Source: Rhodococcus erythropolis NBRC 15567 (GTDB taxonomy: Bacteria; Actinomycetota; Actinomycetes; Mycobacteriales; Mycobacteriaceae). Taken from it: a stretch of 36,536 nucleotides of DNA. The number at the start of each line of letters is the position of its first letter. Position 1 is the stretch's first letter. Location of the stretch: the NCBI RefSeq assembly GCF_001552595.1, contig NZ_BCRM01000041.1, forward strand, positions 1-36,536, in the 5' to 3' direction. Both the position numbers and the translations under genes were made by a program. Positions 15,930-24,264 of the stretch are shown piece by piece. A model generated the notes under the pieces. It did not search any database, had not been told where the DNA came from, and was given only the letters and a program-made list of their open reading frames with translations.

Positions 15930-17420
15930 TCAGGCCTGCAAGGTTTTCGCCGTCGTTGCGTGGTCTTGGAGATAGACCCCGACTCCGACGCCCGAGAGAA
16001 ATGCCGCTGCCTGGTATCGCCATGCGGGCCGTACCTTCGTTGAGCACCCGGCGACCAGGGATTCGATCGTGTCGGCCTGAATGTCGAGCTGGGCTTCGGT
16101 ACTTGCCGACGCGGTGACGATCAGCGAGACCGCTGTCGCGCCGGCACCGTTGCCGACCTCGACGCGAGTACGGTCTGCTGCCTTGACCTTGAGGTCTGCG
16201 CGGACCGACCCGATACCGCGTTGGGCATTGCGTTCACCGACTGCGTAGACGTAGCCGCTCTCGACTGCGTTCACGGCGTCGGCCGGGGACATCGGCCGGT
16301 GAATCAGTGTCACGCGCTTGCGCGGGACGTCGCCGTGACCTTCGAGAAGTGCTTTGAGGATCCGTTCGTTGCGGGCACCGGACGGGGGTGCGTTCATCAC
16401 CCAGGTCCGCGAGGCCGCGCCTTCGTGGAAGTAGGTGTTTTTGGTTTCCTCGGCCGTCATCGGGCCGGCATCGAGCCAGTCGACGTACATCTCTCCGCTG
16501 CGCAGTGACGATTCCACCTCGGCTTCGACAACCGGGCGGGGATCGTATGCGCGGCGCACGACTGCGGAGATTTCGTGATCGGACATCGGGACAGCGGTCA
16601 CGCGGAATGTGCCGAGGTTCGCGCAGATCGACGGAAGACGTTCTGCTAGATCGGCAATCATCGCCATCGGATCCTTGCGTTTGGCTTCCGTGTTCGCGGT
16701 GAAGGTGAGCGCCATGTGGGTGTGCAACTGGATTCCGTGACGTACGCCGGTGCCCGATTCGCGGACCACCGCTTGTGCGAGTTCAGAGGTGCCGGGTTTG
16801 CACAGTCGCGTGATTTCCGCGTCTTGCCGCGCGCCTGTCTCTGGGAGGGTTTCGATGATGGTGGCGATCGCTTCGATGTCCGGCGTCTGTCCGCTGAGGT
16901 TGATGAACTCGCCCCAGTTGGCGACGTCGAGGTCGACCTGACCCTGTTCGACACCCTTGTATCCGGGCACAGAGCAACGCAGCCTGATCGTGTACTGATG
17001 CAGTTTCGGTAGATGACTCATTCCGAATCGTCGGCCCAGTTTGTCGATTCCCCACCACATTTCGATCGGAGCGCCGATTCCCGGGACTCGGGTTCGGCCT
17101 CCGGGCGCGTTCGAGAGAGAACCAGCGCGCAGGATGTGCTGGCCGCGCCGACGCTGCTTGCTCCACCCGGTGAGTTCAGTGGCGAATTCGTACCCTGACT
17201 TGCCGCCGATGCGTGCAGCGAGCGGCGCCCAGGTCAGCACCACTACGCCGAGGATCACCGCTCCGGAGATGAAGAACCCGGCGAGCAGTGCAACGATGCC
17301 GGCCACGATGCCCGACGCGAAGACGTAGAACATTTTCTTCGACACACCGAACAGGTACGTCGAAGGGGCTTCGTGAAGACCGCCGTAGGTGTTGGGGCGG
17401 GCCGGTGCTTCGGTGCTCAT
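15930..17420 (-). CDS. SCO6880 family protein (VirB3/VirB4 N-domain-like)
   Basis: The product has 496 residues and starts at ATG 17420, with AAGGAG 6 bases upstream. It has two transmembrane helices at about residues 28-65 (KMFYVFASGIVAGIVALLAG and following) and then a large cytoplasmic domain, as in the Streptomyces SCO6880 family. This arrangement matches VirB3/PrgI fused to the N-terminal domain of VirB4 that docks the ATPase to the inner membrane. It precedes the motor gene by 31 bases, so the two products likely form one complex. The family call is based on the N-terminal block and the length. Confidence 0.85.
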   Translation of the reverse strand: MSTEAPARPNTYGGLHEAPSTYLFGVSKKMFYVFASGIVAGIVALLAGFFISGAVILGVVVLTWAPLAARIGGKSGYEFATELTGWSKQRRRGQHILRAGSLSNAPGGRTRVPGIGAPIEMWWGIDKLGRRFGMSHLPKLHQYTIRLRCSVPGYKGVEQGQVDLDVANWGEFINLSGQTPDIEAIATIIETLPETGARQDAEITRLCKPGTSELAQAVVRESGTGVRHGIQLHTHMALTFTANTEAKRKDPMAMIADLAERLPSICANLGTFRVTAVPMSDHEISAVVRRAYDPRPVVEAEVESSLRSGEMYVDWLDAGPMTAEETKNTYFHEGAASRTWVMNAPPSGARNERILKALLEGHGDVPRKRVTLIHRPMSPADAVNAVESGYVYAVGERNAQRGIGSVRADLKVKAADRTRVEVGNGAGATAVSLIVTASASTEAQLDIQADTIESLVAGCSTKVRPAWRYQAAAFLSGVGVGVYLQDHATTAKTLQA

Positions 17421-17475
17421 AGCTGCTCCTTGAGGATGGAATCAATGAGGTCGAACGGTGCGGTGCGGTGTGCGC

Positions 17476-19023
17476 TCATCCGGACCGCCCACCTTGCGGC
17501 TCGTCCGGGACGTCCGCTCCCCCACTTGCTCCGGAGGCGCTGTCGCCGATCGTCGATGCGACGGCGCCCATAGCGCTGCCGATCCGGTCGGAGACTTCCT
17601 GCCCGACGGCGACGGCCGCGCCGACCGGACCAGCGGCCGCGGCCGCGCCGGAAGCTGCACCGCCGGATGCTGCTCCGGACGCGCCGCCGGATGCTGCTCC
17701 GGACGAACCGCTCGCGGTCGCTGCTCCGGACGGACCGCTCGATGCGGCTTCTGTGCCACCGCCCGAGGGCGCCGGTGAGCTCGATCCCGATGAGGGCGTG
17801 CTGGAGCCGGTCGGTTCGGTACTCGGGCCGCCTTGAACGCTCGACGACGAGGAGGACCCGGAATCCTGTTCAGCCGAGGAGGACATCGACTGGATCATCG
17901 AAGCGCCCATACTCGCGCCGGTCGCGGCGAGCATGCCGCCCAGCACCGCGCCGCCGTTGCCGCCGGCCATCGAACCCATCGCCGGAACGATCAGTCTCGC
18001 CAACGCCGGCATCGTCAGGCACGAGAGTGTCAGCAGGATCATTCCGGCGAAGACACCTTGTGCGTCGGTAGCACCGGCGGCCGAGAGGAAAGCGATCCCG
18101 TACACGCTGGAAGCGACGAACGGGAACAGTGCGAACACCACCGCCCAATTCCGTAGCTTGGTCCAGGCCTGCATTCCGGCGCTGCCGATTCCTGATGCGG
18201 CGGCCGCGATCGGTGCCCATCCGAGGACGAGGCGCAGCATCGCGATCTGCATCATGATGAACACCGCTTGCACGGCGGTTCCGACGATGCCCAAGATTGC
18301 GAAGACGAAAATCAAGCCCGGACCTAGGAGAGGGCCGACTTCGGCGACGGCGAGGAGTTTGTTCGCTGCTTCGTCGATGTTCTCTCCGACCATCGCTTGA
18401 ACCAGCCACACACCGGCTGCTCGGGAGAGTTCGTCGCCGGCGAGGATGAGCGGAACCAGAGTCCAGGACGCGAACACTGTGCGGGTCAACATCATTGCCG
18501 TTTCTTCGGCATGTTGCTGTGCCAGACGCGATTTGGCCCAGGCGAGTTTGAGTGCGGAGATCCCGACCGAGATCATGAACGCCGCTATCTGGAATATTCG
18601 CAAGAATTGGTGCACTTGCCAGACTGTGTTCTCGGTGTCACTGTTTCCGACCGCGCCGGTGACCGAGTTGGTCATCCACCACGTCAGCATGAAAGTGATG
18701 CCCTTTTTCCAACCGTCGAGGAACACTTCGGCGGCCTTGCCGACGCCCGATTTCCACATCCCGTCGGCGAACTCGCCGGCCGCGTCCTGTGGATTGGCAA
18801 CAGCAGTGCCCAAGTCGCAGAACCGCTCGAGGAACCCACCGACGACCGGTACGGAGTCACCGACGTCGCGGCAACCGGCATACATGTCGTCGTCAGCCGG
18901 CGGTTGTCCGGTTTCCGAAGTGCCCGGATCATCTGCCGGGGGCTGGGCATGCCCGAGCGCGACCGGCCCGAAGACCAGCACGGCCAGGAGCAGAGCCGCG
19001 ATCGCAGACAGACGCTTCACCAT
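17476..19023 (-). CDS. VirB6-like multi-pass membrane protein with a low-complexity tail
   Basis: The product has 515 residues. I chose ATG 19023 because it begins a signal peptide (MVKRLSAIAALLLAVLVFGP, then GHA-Q) and has GGGGTGG upstream; it overlaps the previous stop by 7 bases. After an extracytoplasmic part (residues 25-110) come about six hydrophobic helices (for example FLRIFQIAAFMISVGISALK). The last 130 residues are Ser/Gly/Ala/Pro-rich. The layout is that of the SCO6881-type, VirB6-like core channel component of actinobacterial transfer systems. A 24-base repeat encodes part of the tail. Confidence 0.82.
   Translation of the reverse strand: MVKRLSAIAALLLAVLVFGPVALGHAQPPADDPGTSETGQPPADDDMYAGCRDVGDSVPVVGGFLERFCDLGTAVANPQDAAGEFADGMWKSGVGKAAEVFLDGWKKGITFMLTWWMTNSVTGAVGNSDTENTVWQVHQFLRIFQIAAFMISVGISALKLAWAKSRLAQQHAEETAMMLTRTVFASWTLVPLILAGDELSRAAGVWLVQAMVGENIDEAANKLLAVAEVGPLLGPGLIFVFAILGIVGTAVQAVFIMMQIAMLRLVLGWAPIAAAASGIGSAGMQAWTKLRNWAVVFALFPFVASSVYGIAFLSAAGATDAQGVFAGMILLTLSCLTMPALARLIVPAMGSMAGGNGGAVLGGMLAATGASMGASMIQSMSSSAEQDSGSSSSSSVQGGPSTEPTGSSTPSSGSSSPAPSGGGTEAASSGPSGAATASGSSGAASGGASGAASGGAASGAAAAAGPVGAAVAVGQEVSDRIGSAMGAVASTIGDSASGASGGADVPDEPQGGRSG
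17660..17707. repeat. 24-base tandem repeat in the VirB6-like tail
   Basis: The core ccggatgctgctccggacg occurs twice with a 24-base period (from 17660 and from 17684), encoding repeated Ala-Ser-Gly-Ala-Ala-Ser-Gly-Gly. It probably makes the length of the disordered tail variable. Confidence 0.6.
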
Positions 19024-19871
19024 TGGGTCCACCCCGTCAGCGAAGTGATCGTCTGCGGCGGAAGCTGGGTGGAAGGGCGACGGATCTTCCAATCACCGTC
19101 CTGCCAGACGACCTCGAAGCGAGTGGTGAACCAGGAGCCCGGAGTCTTGTCGCGGGCCGCGACCTCCACGACTGCGAACGAGTTGTCAGCGCTCCAACCG
19201 GAAATCTTGAATGCCGCCGGGATGTACTGAGGGGGCAGCTGGCTCCAGTCGATCCACTTCTTCGGCGCCCACGACGCCTTGTTCCCCCGTGTCGAGGGTT
19301 CGATCTGGTTGTCGAAGACCGCATCGAGTGATTCCTGGTCGATGACCGTCCGCATGCTGATCTGCCAGGCAGCGAGCGCAGCGCCCTGAGGGGTGCGAGC
19401 GAAACCCGTGGCCAATGGGCCATCTACTCGAGTGGGACCGTCGGAGGTCGAGAACGGCAGGATGAACGGACCGACTTGCTGCCACATCAACCCCTCCGGA
19501 GCGGGGACCGGGTCACCTTCCTTGAACGAGGGGCGATCTGCCGACGACTGCGGCAACGCCTGACCACGCGGGTTGACGGGGTTGGCGATCACGCGGCCGA
19601 ACAGATCCGCCGACGGAACGCCGAATGCAGTGCCGCTGTCGGGTTTTGCTGGTGCCGTCGCGGGCGGCTGGGTGGCAGTGGGGGCGCCGCTGCCGGCGGA
19701 ATCGTCGTCGCGGGTGACGGCGATGACCACGGCGACGGCCACGACCACCGCGAGAAGTGCGCAGAACACGGCAGCGGCGATCCCGGTCGTGCGGCTGGTC
19801 GCCAACCACTCGCCGGTGCGGCGAAGGCGCGATCCTTCTGTGGTCTCGCGGGGTTCGGTGCGGTTACTCAC
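19017..19871 (-). CDS. DUF8175-like membrane-anchored transfer protein
   Basis: The product has 284 residues and starts at GTG 19871, with AGGAG upstream. A single transmembrane helix (about residues 29-52) anchors a Pro/Thr linker and an external domain with GPFILPFSTSDGPTRVDGPL, TGFARTPQGAALAAWQ and a closing VVWQDGDWKI. The next gene encodes a lipoprotein with the same motif order, so they are paralogues. The fold at the end (WQDGDWKI) recalls the TcpC/NTF2-like domains of Gram-positive conjugation systems. It is likely part of the external side of the channel (inference). The family name is from memory. Confidence 0.78.
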   Translation of the reverse strand: MSNRTEPRETTEGSRLRRTGEWLATSRTTGIAAAVFCALLAVVVAVAVVIAVTRDDDSAGSGAPTATQPPATAPAKPDSGTAFGVPSADLFGRVIANPVNPRGQALPQSSADRPSFKEGDPVPAPEGLMWQQVGPFILPFSTSDGPTRVDGPLATGFARTPQGAALAAWQISMRTVIDQESLDAVFDNQIEPSTRGNKASWAPKKWIDWSQLPPQYIPAAFKISGWSADNSFAVVEVAARDKTPGSWFTTRFEVVWQDGDWKIRRPSTQLPPQTITSLTGWTQW

Positions 19872-19899
19872 GGGTGGCTCCTGAAAAGTCGGGGGAAGA

Positions 19900-20553
19900 T
19901 CAGTCGGCGTAGGAGAAGGCGGTGTATCCGTCGAGCGAGGTCAACGGCACTGGATCGGTGGGCGCAGCTTCGGAGGTCTCGGGCTGCGGATCAGGGAGAG
20001 TGATCTTCCAATCGCCGTTTTGCCAGATCAGCGAGGTCGGCGACGCAGACAGCGCAGCGTCCGGCATCCGTGTGGCCAGCCACACCACGGCTTGGTCTGG
20101 GCTGTAGTCCTCGATGCGGAATCCGGCGAACTGGGCTGTCTGAGCAGGATCGGCTTCGGTGGTGATGGAGGTCATCACCCGCGCCACGGCGTACGCGTCG
20201 CGGCCCCGGCCAGGGGCGGTCAGCAGTTGTGCGGTCTGCGCCCAGGTCTCGTCCGGTGCGAGTGCGAGACGGCTCTGGCCCTGAATGGCGGCCATCACCA
20301 CCCCTTGGGGTGTTCGGCTGTATCCGAACGGGATCTTCGCCGAAACGCTCGTCGGTCCGTCGACAGCGGAGACAGGGACAGCGACACCGCGGTAGCTCTC
20401 CCACGTCACCTGCTGCGGCGCTGCACTGGTGTCGACCGCCGCGCCGGTGCCGGTTCCGGGGTCCTCCTCCGACGATCCGCACGCGGTGGCCACCGACAGC
20501 GCGAGAGCTGCGGCCGCGAGGGCGCCGACGAGGCGGTAACGGTGAATTGCCAT
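19900..20553 (-). CDS. DUF8175-like lipoprotein, paralogue of the preceding product
   Basis: The product has 217 residues. I chose ATG 20553 because a GAAGGAA element lies just upstream, rather than the in-frame start 21 bases earlier. The signal peptide ends in the lipobox VATAC, so the mature protein is lipidated at Cys and attached to the outer face of the plasma membrane. The domain contains GVAVPVSAVDGPTSV, FGYSRTPQGVVMAAIQ and SLIWQNGDWKI, parallel to the gene at 19017-19871. The two probably arose by duplication and may form a heteromer on the cell surface. Confidence 0.8.
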   Translation of the reverse strand: MAIHRYRLVGALAAAALALSVATACGSSEEDPGTGTGAAVDTSAAPQQVTWESYRGVAVPVSAVDGPTSVSAKIPFGYSRTPQGVVMAAIQGQSRLALAPDETWAQTAQLLTAPGRGRDAYAVARVMTSITTEADPAQTAQFAGFRIEDYSPDQAVVWLATRMPDAALSASPTSLIWQNGDWKITLPDPQPETSEAAPTDPVPLTSLDGYTAFSYAD

Positions 20554-20598
20554 GATTTCCTTCTTTTTTCGCAAAGTGAGTAGTGGAATCGAGACGGG

Positions 20599-20865
20599 CT
20601 AGATGAGGAGCCATCCCGCCCACGTGATTGCGGAGGCGGTGACGATGGCGCCGATGGCGATCGAGATCAACCGCCGGATTCCGGGGCCGGTGACTTCGCC
20701 GTCGTCGAAGCGGTGCGCGACTTCGACACCGGCGCGCATCGCGGCGACGATCAGACCGGCTGCGACGAACCACAGGAACACCCCGAGCATCTGCCCGAGC
20801 GGGACCAGGACGTCTTCGCCGGGCATCTTGATGCCGCCGCCTGCGGCCAGTATCGAAGTACTCAC
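20599..20865 (-). CDS. VirB2-like small membrane protein B, 88 residues
   Basis: The start is GTG 20865, whose GTGA overlaps the stop of the upstream gene; a longer frame upstream would run through that gene and is unlikely. The protein has two hydrophobic helices, QMLGVFLWFVAAGLIVAAM and LISIAIGAIVTASAITWAGW, separated by a charged loop (HRFDDGEVTG). This two-helix layout is typical of VirB2/TrbC pilin-like subunits and of related small Gram-positive channel proteins. It is paired with a similar protein from 20862-21185. Its role in channel assembly is inferred. Confidence 0.75.
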   Translation of the reverse strand: MSTSILAAGGGIKMPGEDVLVPLGQMLGVFLWFVAAGLIVAAMRAGVEVAHRFDDGEVTGPGIRRLISIAIGAIVTASAITWAGWLLI

Positions 20866-21185
20866 TCCATGAACCAGGTGACGTACGAGGCGGCGGAGGA
20901 CGTGATGATCGCGCCGACGGCGACACCGACCACCATCATCTTTTCGCCGCGTCCGGCGGTGCCGTCGGCGAACGACTGGGCGAACTTGACGCCGGCCATC
21001 ATTCCCAGTCCGATCAGGAAAGCTGTTGCCGCCCACAGGCCGACGCCGAGCAGGATCTGAAACTTGTCGCCTGACGGCGGAGTGGTCATCTGAACGTCGA
21101 TCACGTCCCCGCCCTGTCCAGGCGAGGGGAAGGGCGCGGGCTGCTGAGCGAGGATGTAGGTGTTGATGGTGTGGAGTGCGTTCAT
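20862..21185 (-). CDS. VirB2-like small membrane protein A, 107 residues
   Basis: The start is ATG 21185, with AAAGG about 9 bases upstream. A Pro-rich N-terminal segment precedes two hydrophobic helices (ILLGVGLWAATAFLIGLGMM and MMVVGVAVGAIITSSAASYV) joined by a loop with FADGTAGRGEK. The pattern matches its downstream neighbour (the helix-loop-helix with a hydrophilic FADG or FDDG loop), so they form a tandem pair. Such pairs in conjugation operons are candidates for pilin-like or channel-lining subunits. No cleavage site is evident. Confidence 0.75.
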   Translation of the reverse strand: MNALHTINTYILAQQPAPFPSPGQGGDVIDVQMTTPPSGDKFQILLGVGLWAATAFLIGLGMMAGVKFAQSFADGTAGRGEKMMVVGVAVGAIITSSAASYVTWFME

Positions 21186-21203
21186 GAGAAGGTGCCTTTC
21201 GAG

Positions 21204-21893
21204 TTATGTTGCGGAAGAACTGATTTCCTTCACCCGAGCTGCTGCTGCGACTCGGATCTGGTCGTGGAGAGCGATCACCGGGGCGACGGGGTATCTCGTC
21301 GGGTCACGCGCCGCTTTCTTGTCGGTCGGCAACGTCGAGGACGGAGACCACTCGGGAAGCTCACGAGGAGGCATGACCCGCCAAGGTTCGAGCCACGGCA
21401 CGTCCCAGCAGTGACCGGCCAGCGAGCGCGCCAGCGACTCGACGACGGCCAGACGGTTCCGGACCGGCTTGGACAGTGGGCGATCACTGTCGGCGACGGA
21501 CACGACGCCGAGGATGTGTGTTCCTTCCGGCGTGCCACCGGCGGCGTGTTGCAGAAGCAGTGAATGAGCACGCTCTACGCCGTGCATCGTCGTGCGAAAA
21601 ACGAGCACCACCAGCGGCGAGTCCGCGCCCGGTAGGTCACCGATGTATCCGGGCCAGCCGCGCTGGCAGTCCCCCGCGTATGCGAGGGAACGCGTCAGCG
21701 AGGAGACTCCGGCCCCTCCGGTAGCTCCGAGAAACCAGACAAGCGGCCGGGCCGGGGTCAGAGCCTCACGTTCGATCGGGCCTTCCCAGATCGGAGCGGA
21801 TTCATCGGTCCCGGGCATCACAGCCCCCGCGATGCGTGGACCGCTCGGCATCGGAGCACCGCGACGCGGGACATCGGCATATGCGCTGGTCAT
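21204..21893 (-). CDS. DUF6668-like P-loop-type protein lacking the P-loop lysine
   Basis: The product has 229 residues. ATG 21893 is chosen because it overlaps the previous stop in an ATGA. It begins with a Pro-rich 50 residues and then a strand-loop-helix (WFLGATGGAGVSSLTRSLA, residues 53-71) that has the shape of a ParA/SIMIBI Walker A loop but has Val-Ser where the lysine is expected. The following part contains LVVLVFRTTMHGVERAHSLL, a nucleotide-fold-like strand and helix. Such proteins recur in actinobacterial transfer operons. It probably does not hydrolyse nucleotide in the usual way. The family name is tentative. Confidence 0.7.
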   Translation of the reverse strand: MTSAYADVPRRGAPMPSGPRIAGAVMPGTDESAPIWEGPIEREALTPARPLVWFLGATGGAGVSSLTRSLAYAGDCQRGWPGYIGDLPGADSPLVVLVFRTTMHGVERAHSLLLQHAAGGTPEGTHILGVVSVADSDRPLSKPVRNRLAVVESLARSLAGHCWDVPWLEPWRVMPPRELPEWSPSSTLPTDKKAARDPTRYPVAPVIALHDQIRVAAAARVKEISSSAT

Positions 21894-22477
21894 CGGACCA
21901 TCACCGCGCTCACGCGCCACACACCGAGCTTGGTGGCGGTCATGTACGCCGCGAACGGAACCCGATCAATTTCCCGGCCGCCGGCATCGACGGCGGTCAC
22001 CGTCACTGCCACGACGCGTGAGACCTTTGCGGGCTTGTCCTCGGGGTGATTGTCGGCGGTCACCGTCGCCGTGGCCGTGGCCACCGCGCTGCGCTCGCGC
22101 CAGGACTCCCATTGGCGACCGGTGATCGGTGCCAAAGCAATGAAGGACGACGCGTTGTCGGTGTAGTACCGCTCGTCGAGCAACGGTGCTGCCCGGTTCG
22201 CGGCGTCGATCTGGTTGGTGTCCGCCCCGGGGGTGTACGAGAACAGAGCTTGCGCGGCCGCGACCATCACGGCTTCCGGATCGCTTTGATCGACCGAGGA
22301 AAACGGTTCCGGCAGAGTTGGATCGGCGGGAACAGTCAATGATTGGGTGGGACCGCCCTCATCCATCGGGTGGTCGTGGTCATTGCTGCGGCCGCATCCG
22401 ACAAGTGCGAGAACAGCGAAGGTCATGGCTGCGAATGCGGTCAACCTCATCGGTCTGCGGTCAGTCCGGTTTGTCAT
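21890..22477 (-). CDS. lipoprotein of the transfer operon
   Basis: The product has 195 residues and starts at ATG 22477, in an ATGA overlap with the stop of the hydrolase gene. The signal peptide ends in the lipobox LALVGC, so Cys is the probable lipidated residue. The mature domain begins with an acidic, His/Asp-rich part and continues as an alpha/beta fold of about 120 residues (QALFSYTPGADTNQIDAANR and the closing AYMTATKLGVWRVSAVMV). This resembles the NTF2-like/TcpC-type domains of Gram-positive conjugation proteins. Neighbours on both sides encode other envelope proteins. The role in the channel is inferred. Confidence 0.75.
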   Translation of the reverse strand: MTNRTDRRPMRLTAFAAMTFAVLALVGCGRSNDHDHPMDEGGPTQSLTVPADPTLPEPFSSVDQSDPEAVMVAAAQALFSYTPGADTNQIDAANRAAPLLDERYYTDNASSFIALAPITGRQWESWRERSAVATATATVTADNHPEDKPAKVSRVVAVTVTAVDAGGREIDRVPFAAYMTATKLGVWRVSAVMVR

Positions 22478-24171
22478 CGTGCCTCCTGCGGTTGCGGTTG
22501 TGATGCGCCGAAGCGGCGGACGTGCATTTGTTCTCCCGACATCCCTGACAACGGAGCGATGGTGACGGTCTGGCCTTCGGTCGGAGCGTGAAGCAACATT
22601 TCTTCGCCGTTCTCGAGGCCGTAGTAGATGCCGACGTGGTGCGTGTTCGAGGCGGGGCCGAAGAAGATCAGGTCGCCGGGTTGTTTCTGGTCGATGGGGA
22701 CTTCTGCGCCGCGTGAGTCGTAGAGCTGTCCGGGATCTGCGGTCGATCCGGTGAAGTGCGGCAGGCTGATTCGTCCGCCGGATGCCTGGTAGATCGCGTA
22801 CAGCGTCAGACCTGAGCAGTCGAATCCGCCGCTGGTGGGGCCGTTCGTGTCGCCACCGCCCCAGACGTACGGGGTACCGATCCAGCGCGAGGCAGCCAGG
22901 ATGATGGCTCGTCCGAACTCGCTGGCCGGACCCTCGCCGCCGCCGCTACCGGGTGCGGGCTGCTGATCGTTGCAGGCAGCGCTGCCGCCGTCGGCGACGG
23001 CGATGGCTCCACCAGCTGCGATGGATGCGAGGTCGGCTTCGGACATGTTCGCCCCGGCGCCCTTGAACTTGGCCGCCAACGTGGTGGCGATCGGCTCGTC
23101 GTCGGCGTACGCGTCCGGGTACAGCGATCCCTGAACGTTCTGTGCTGCGACGGTGATCGGTAGCGATTCCCACCCGCTCTGCTTGGCCAACGCTTCGTAG
23201 AATTTGCGTGATGCAGTGGCAGAGTTCATCAGTTCTTCGAGCGTTCCCCACCACGGGTACTGCTGCTGAAACTGATTGACGGAGCCGTGATCTCGTCCGA
23301 CAGCATCGTGTGGGAAGTCCAGGGATCGGCCCACGTCCTTCTGATCGGCTTCGAGGCGAGGATCGGTGCCGTCATTGGCGTACATGCGAAAGCCGGATTC
23401 CTGGCTTGCGGTTGCGAGCGCGACGACGACGCCGCGATCTGGAATGCCCATGACTTCACCGACCGCGACGATCTGCTTCGCGATCGCCAACTGTCGGCCG
23501 TCCAAACCTCCGAACCCGGAACCTTCATCACCCGCATCGCCCGAGCCCGGGGAAGTCGGTGCCGGCGCAGCGGGAGCCTCGCCGGGCTCGGCGGCCTTGT
23601 CGATCCACGGCTGCGGATCCACCGCGGTACCGGCGCCGTCGGGTAGACGACCCCCGTCCCACACCTCGAAATGAAGGTGCGGCCCAGTCGAGCCGCCGGC
23701 ATTGCCGATCGCCCCGATCTGCTGACCTGCACGGACCTGCTCTCCGGCGCGGACCATCACACCGTCGTCGAACATGTGCCCGTAAACCGAGCTGTATACG
23801 TGGCCCTCGATTTCGTGATCGACGATGATCCAGTTCCCGAAGCCGTCAGCGGGACCGGCTTCACGAACGCGGCCGTCGGTGAACGCGTAGATCGGGGTAC
23901 CGACAGGACCCGCACGGTCGAGTCCCTTGTGTTCGGTGCCCCATCGCGGACCGAACGGAGAGGTGTCCGTTGTTTCGGACGACTTGGTGGGCTTGACCAG
24001 CGAACCAGCAGCGGCAACCTGCCCGCCCCCGTTTTCGACGGGAGCGCACTCTTCGTCCTCGGAAACGAGAACGACCACCACGGCCATGATCATCAGAAGG
24101 AACGCGACGGCTGCGGCACCGACAACGACGATGGCACCGCCGACGCCTCCCCTGCTGCTGTCATCTGACAC
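22474..24171 (-). CDS. three-domain peptidoglycan hydrolase (M23 + lysozyme-like + NlpC/P60)
   Basis: The product has 565 residues. A transmembrane helix at residues 11-37 anchors it. Residues 75-190 are an M23 peptidase: H81-KGL-D85, the YGH at 130-132, and H165-LH167-FE. Residues 225-375 are an alpha-helical domain with SQESG (E258), a lytic-transglycosylase-like catalytic-Glu motif; this is the least certain domain. Residues 415-545 are NlpC/P60: GTPYVWGGG, FDCSGL (C452) and HHVGIYY (H512 or H511). Such enzymes open the cell wall for the channel (VirB1 role). The combination of M23 and NlpC/P60 in one polypeptide is unusual. The start ATG 24171 is followed by a Ser/Gly-rich stretch. Confidence 0.86.
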   Translation of the reverse strand: MSDDSSRGGVGGAIVVVGAAAVAFLLMIMAVVVVLVSEDEECAPVENGGGQVAAAGSLVKPTKSSETTDTSPFGPRWGTEHKGLDRAGPVGTPIYAFTDGRVREAGPADGFGNWIIVDHEIEGHVYSSVYGHMFDDGVMVRAGEQVRAGQQIGAIGNAGGSTGPHLHFEVWDGGRLPDGAGTAVDPQPWIDKAAEPGEAPAAPAPTSPGSGDAGDEGSGFGGLDGRQLAIAKQIVAVGEVMGIPDRGVVVALATASQESGFRMYANDGTDPRLEADQKDVGRSLDFPHDAVGRDHGSVNQFQQQYPWWGTLEELMNSATASRKFYEALAKQSGWESLPITVAAQNVQGSLYPDAYADDEPIATTLAAKFKGAGANMSEADLASIAAGGAIAVADGGSAACNDQQPAPGSGGGEGPASEFGRAIILAASRWIGTPYVWGGGDTNGPTSGGFDCSGLTLYAIYQASGGRISLPHFTGSTADPGQLYDSRGAEVPIDQKQPGDLIFFGPASNTHHVGIYYGLENGEEMLLHAPTEGQTVTIAPLSGMSGEQMHVRRFGASQPQPQEAR

Positions 24172-24225
24172 GAGATGGTCCCTTCGGTTGGAGTGGGACG
24201 TCAGTGCGTCCCGGGGTTTGCTGGG

Positions 24226-24259
24226 CGGCGGCGCAGCAGAGGAGTTCCGTGCGCCGCCG
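24226..24259 (-). promoter_or_regulatory. intergenic hairpin between the cutinase-like and hydrolase genes
   Basis: A perfect 10-bp stem (cggcggcgca at 24226-24235 and tgcgccgccg at 24250-24259, loop 14 bases) lies in the 93-base gap just after the cutinase-like stop (24265). It may slow transcription or protect the upstream message, changing the ratio of the two hydrolases. Confidence 0.5.
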
Positions 24260-24264
24260 ACCGA

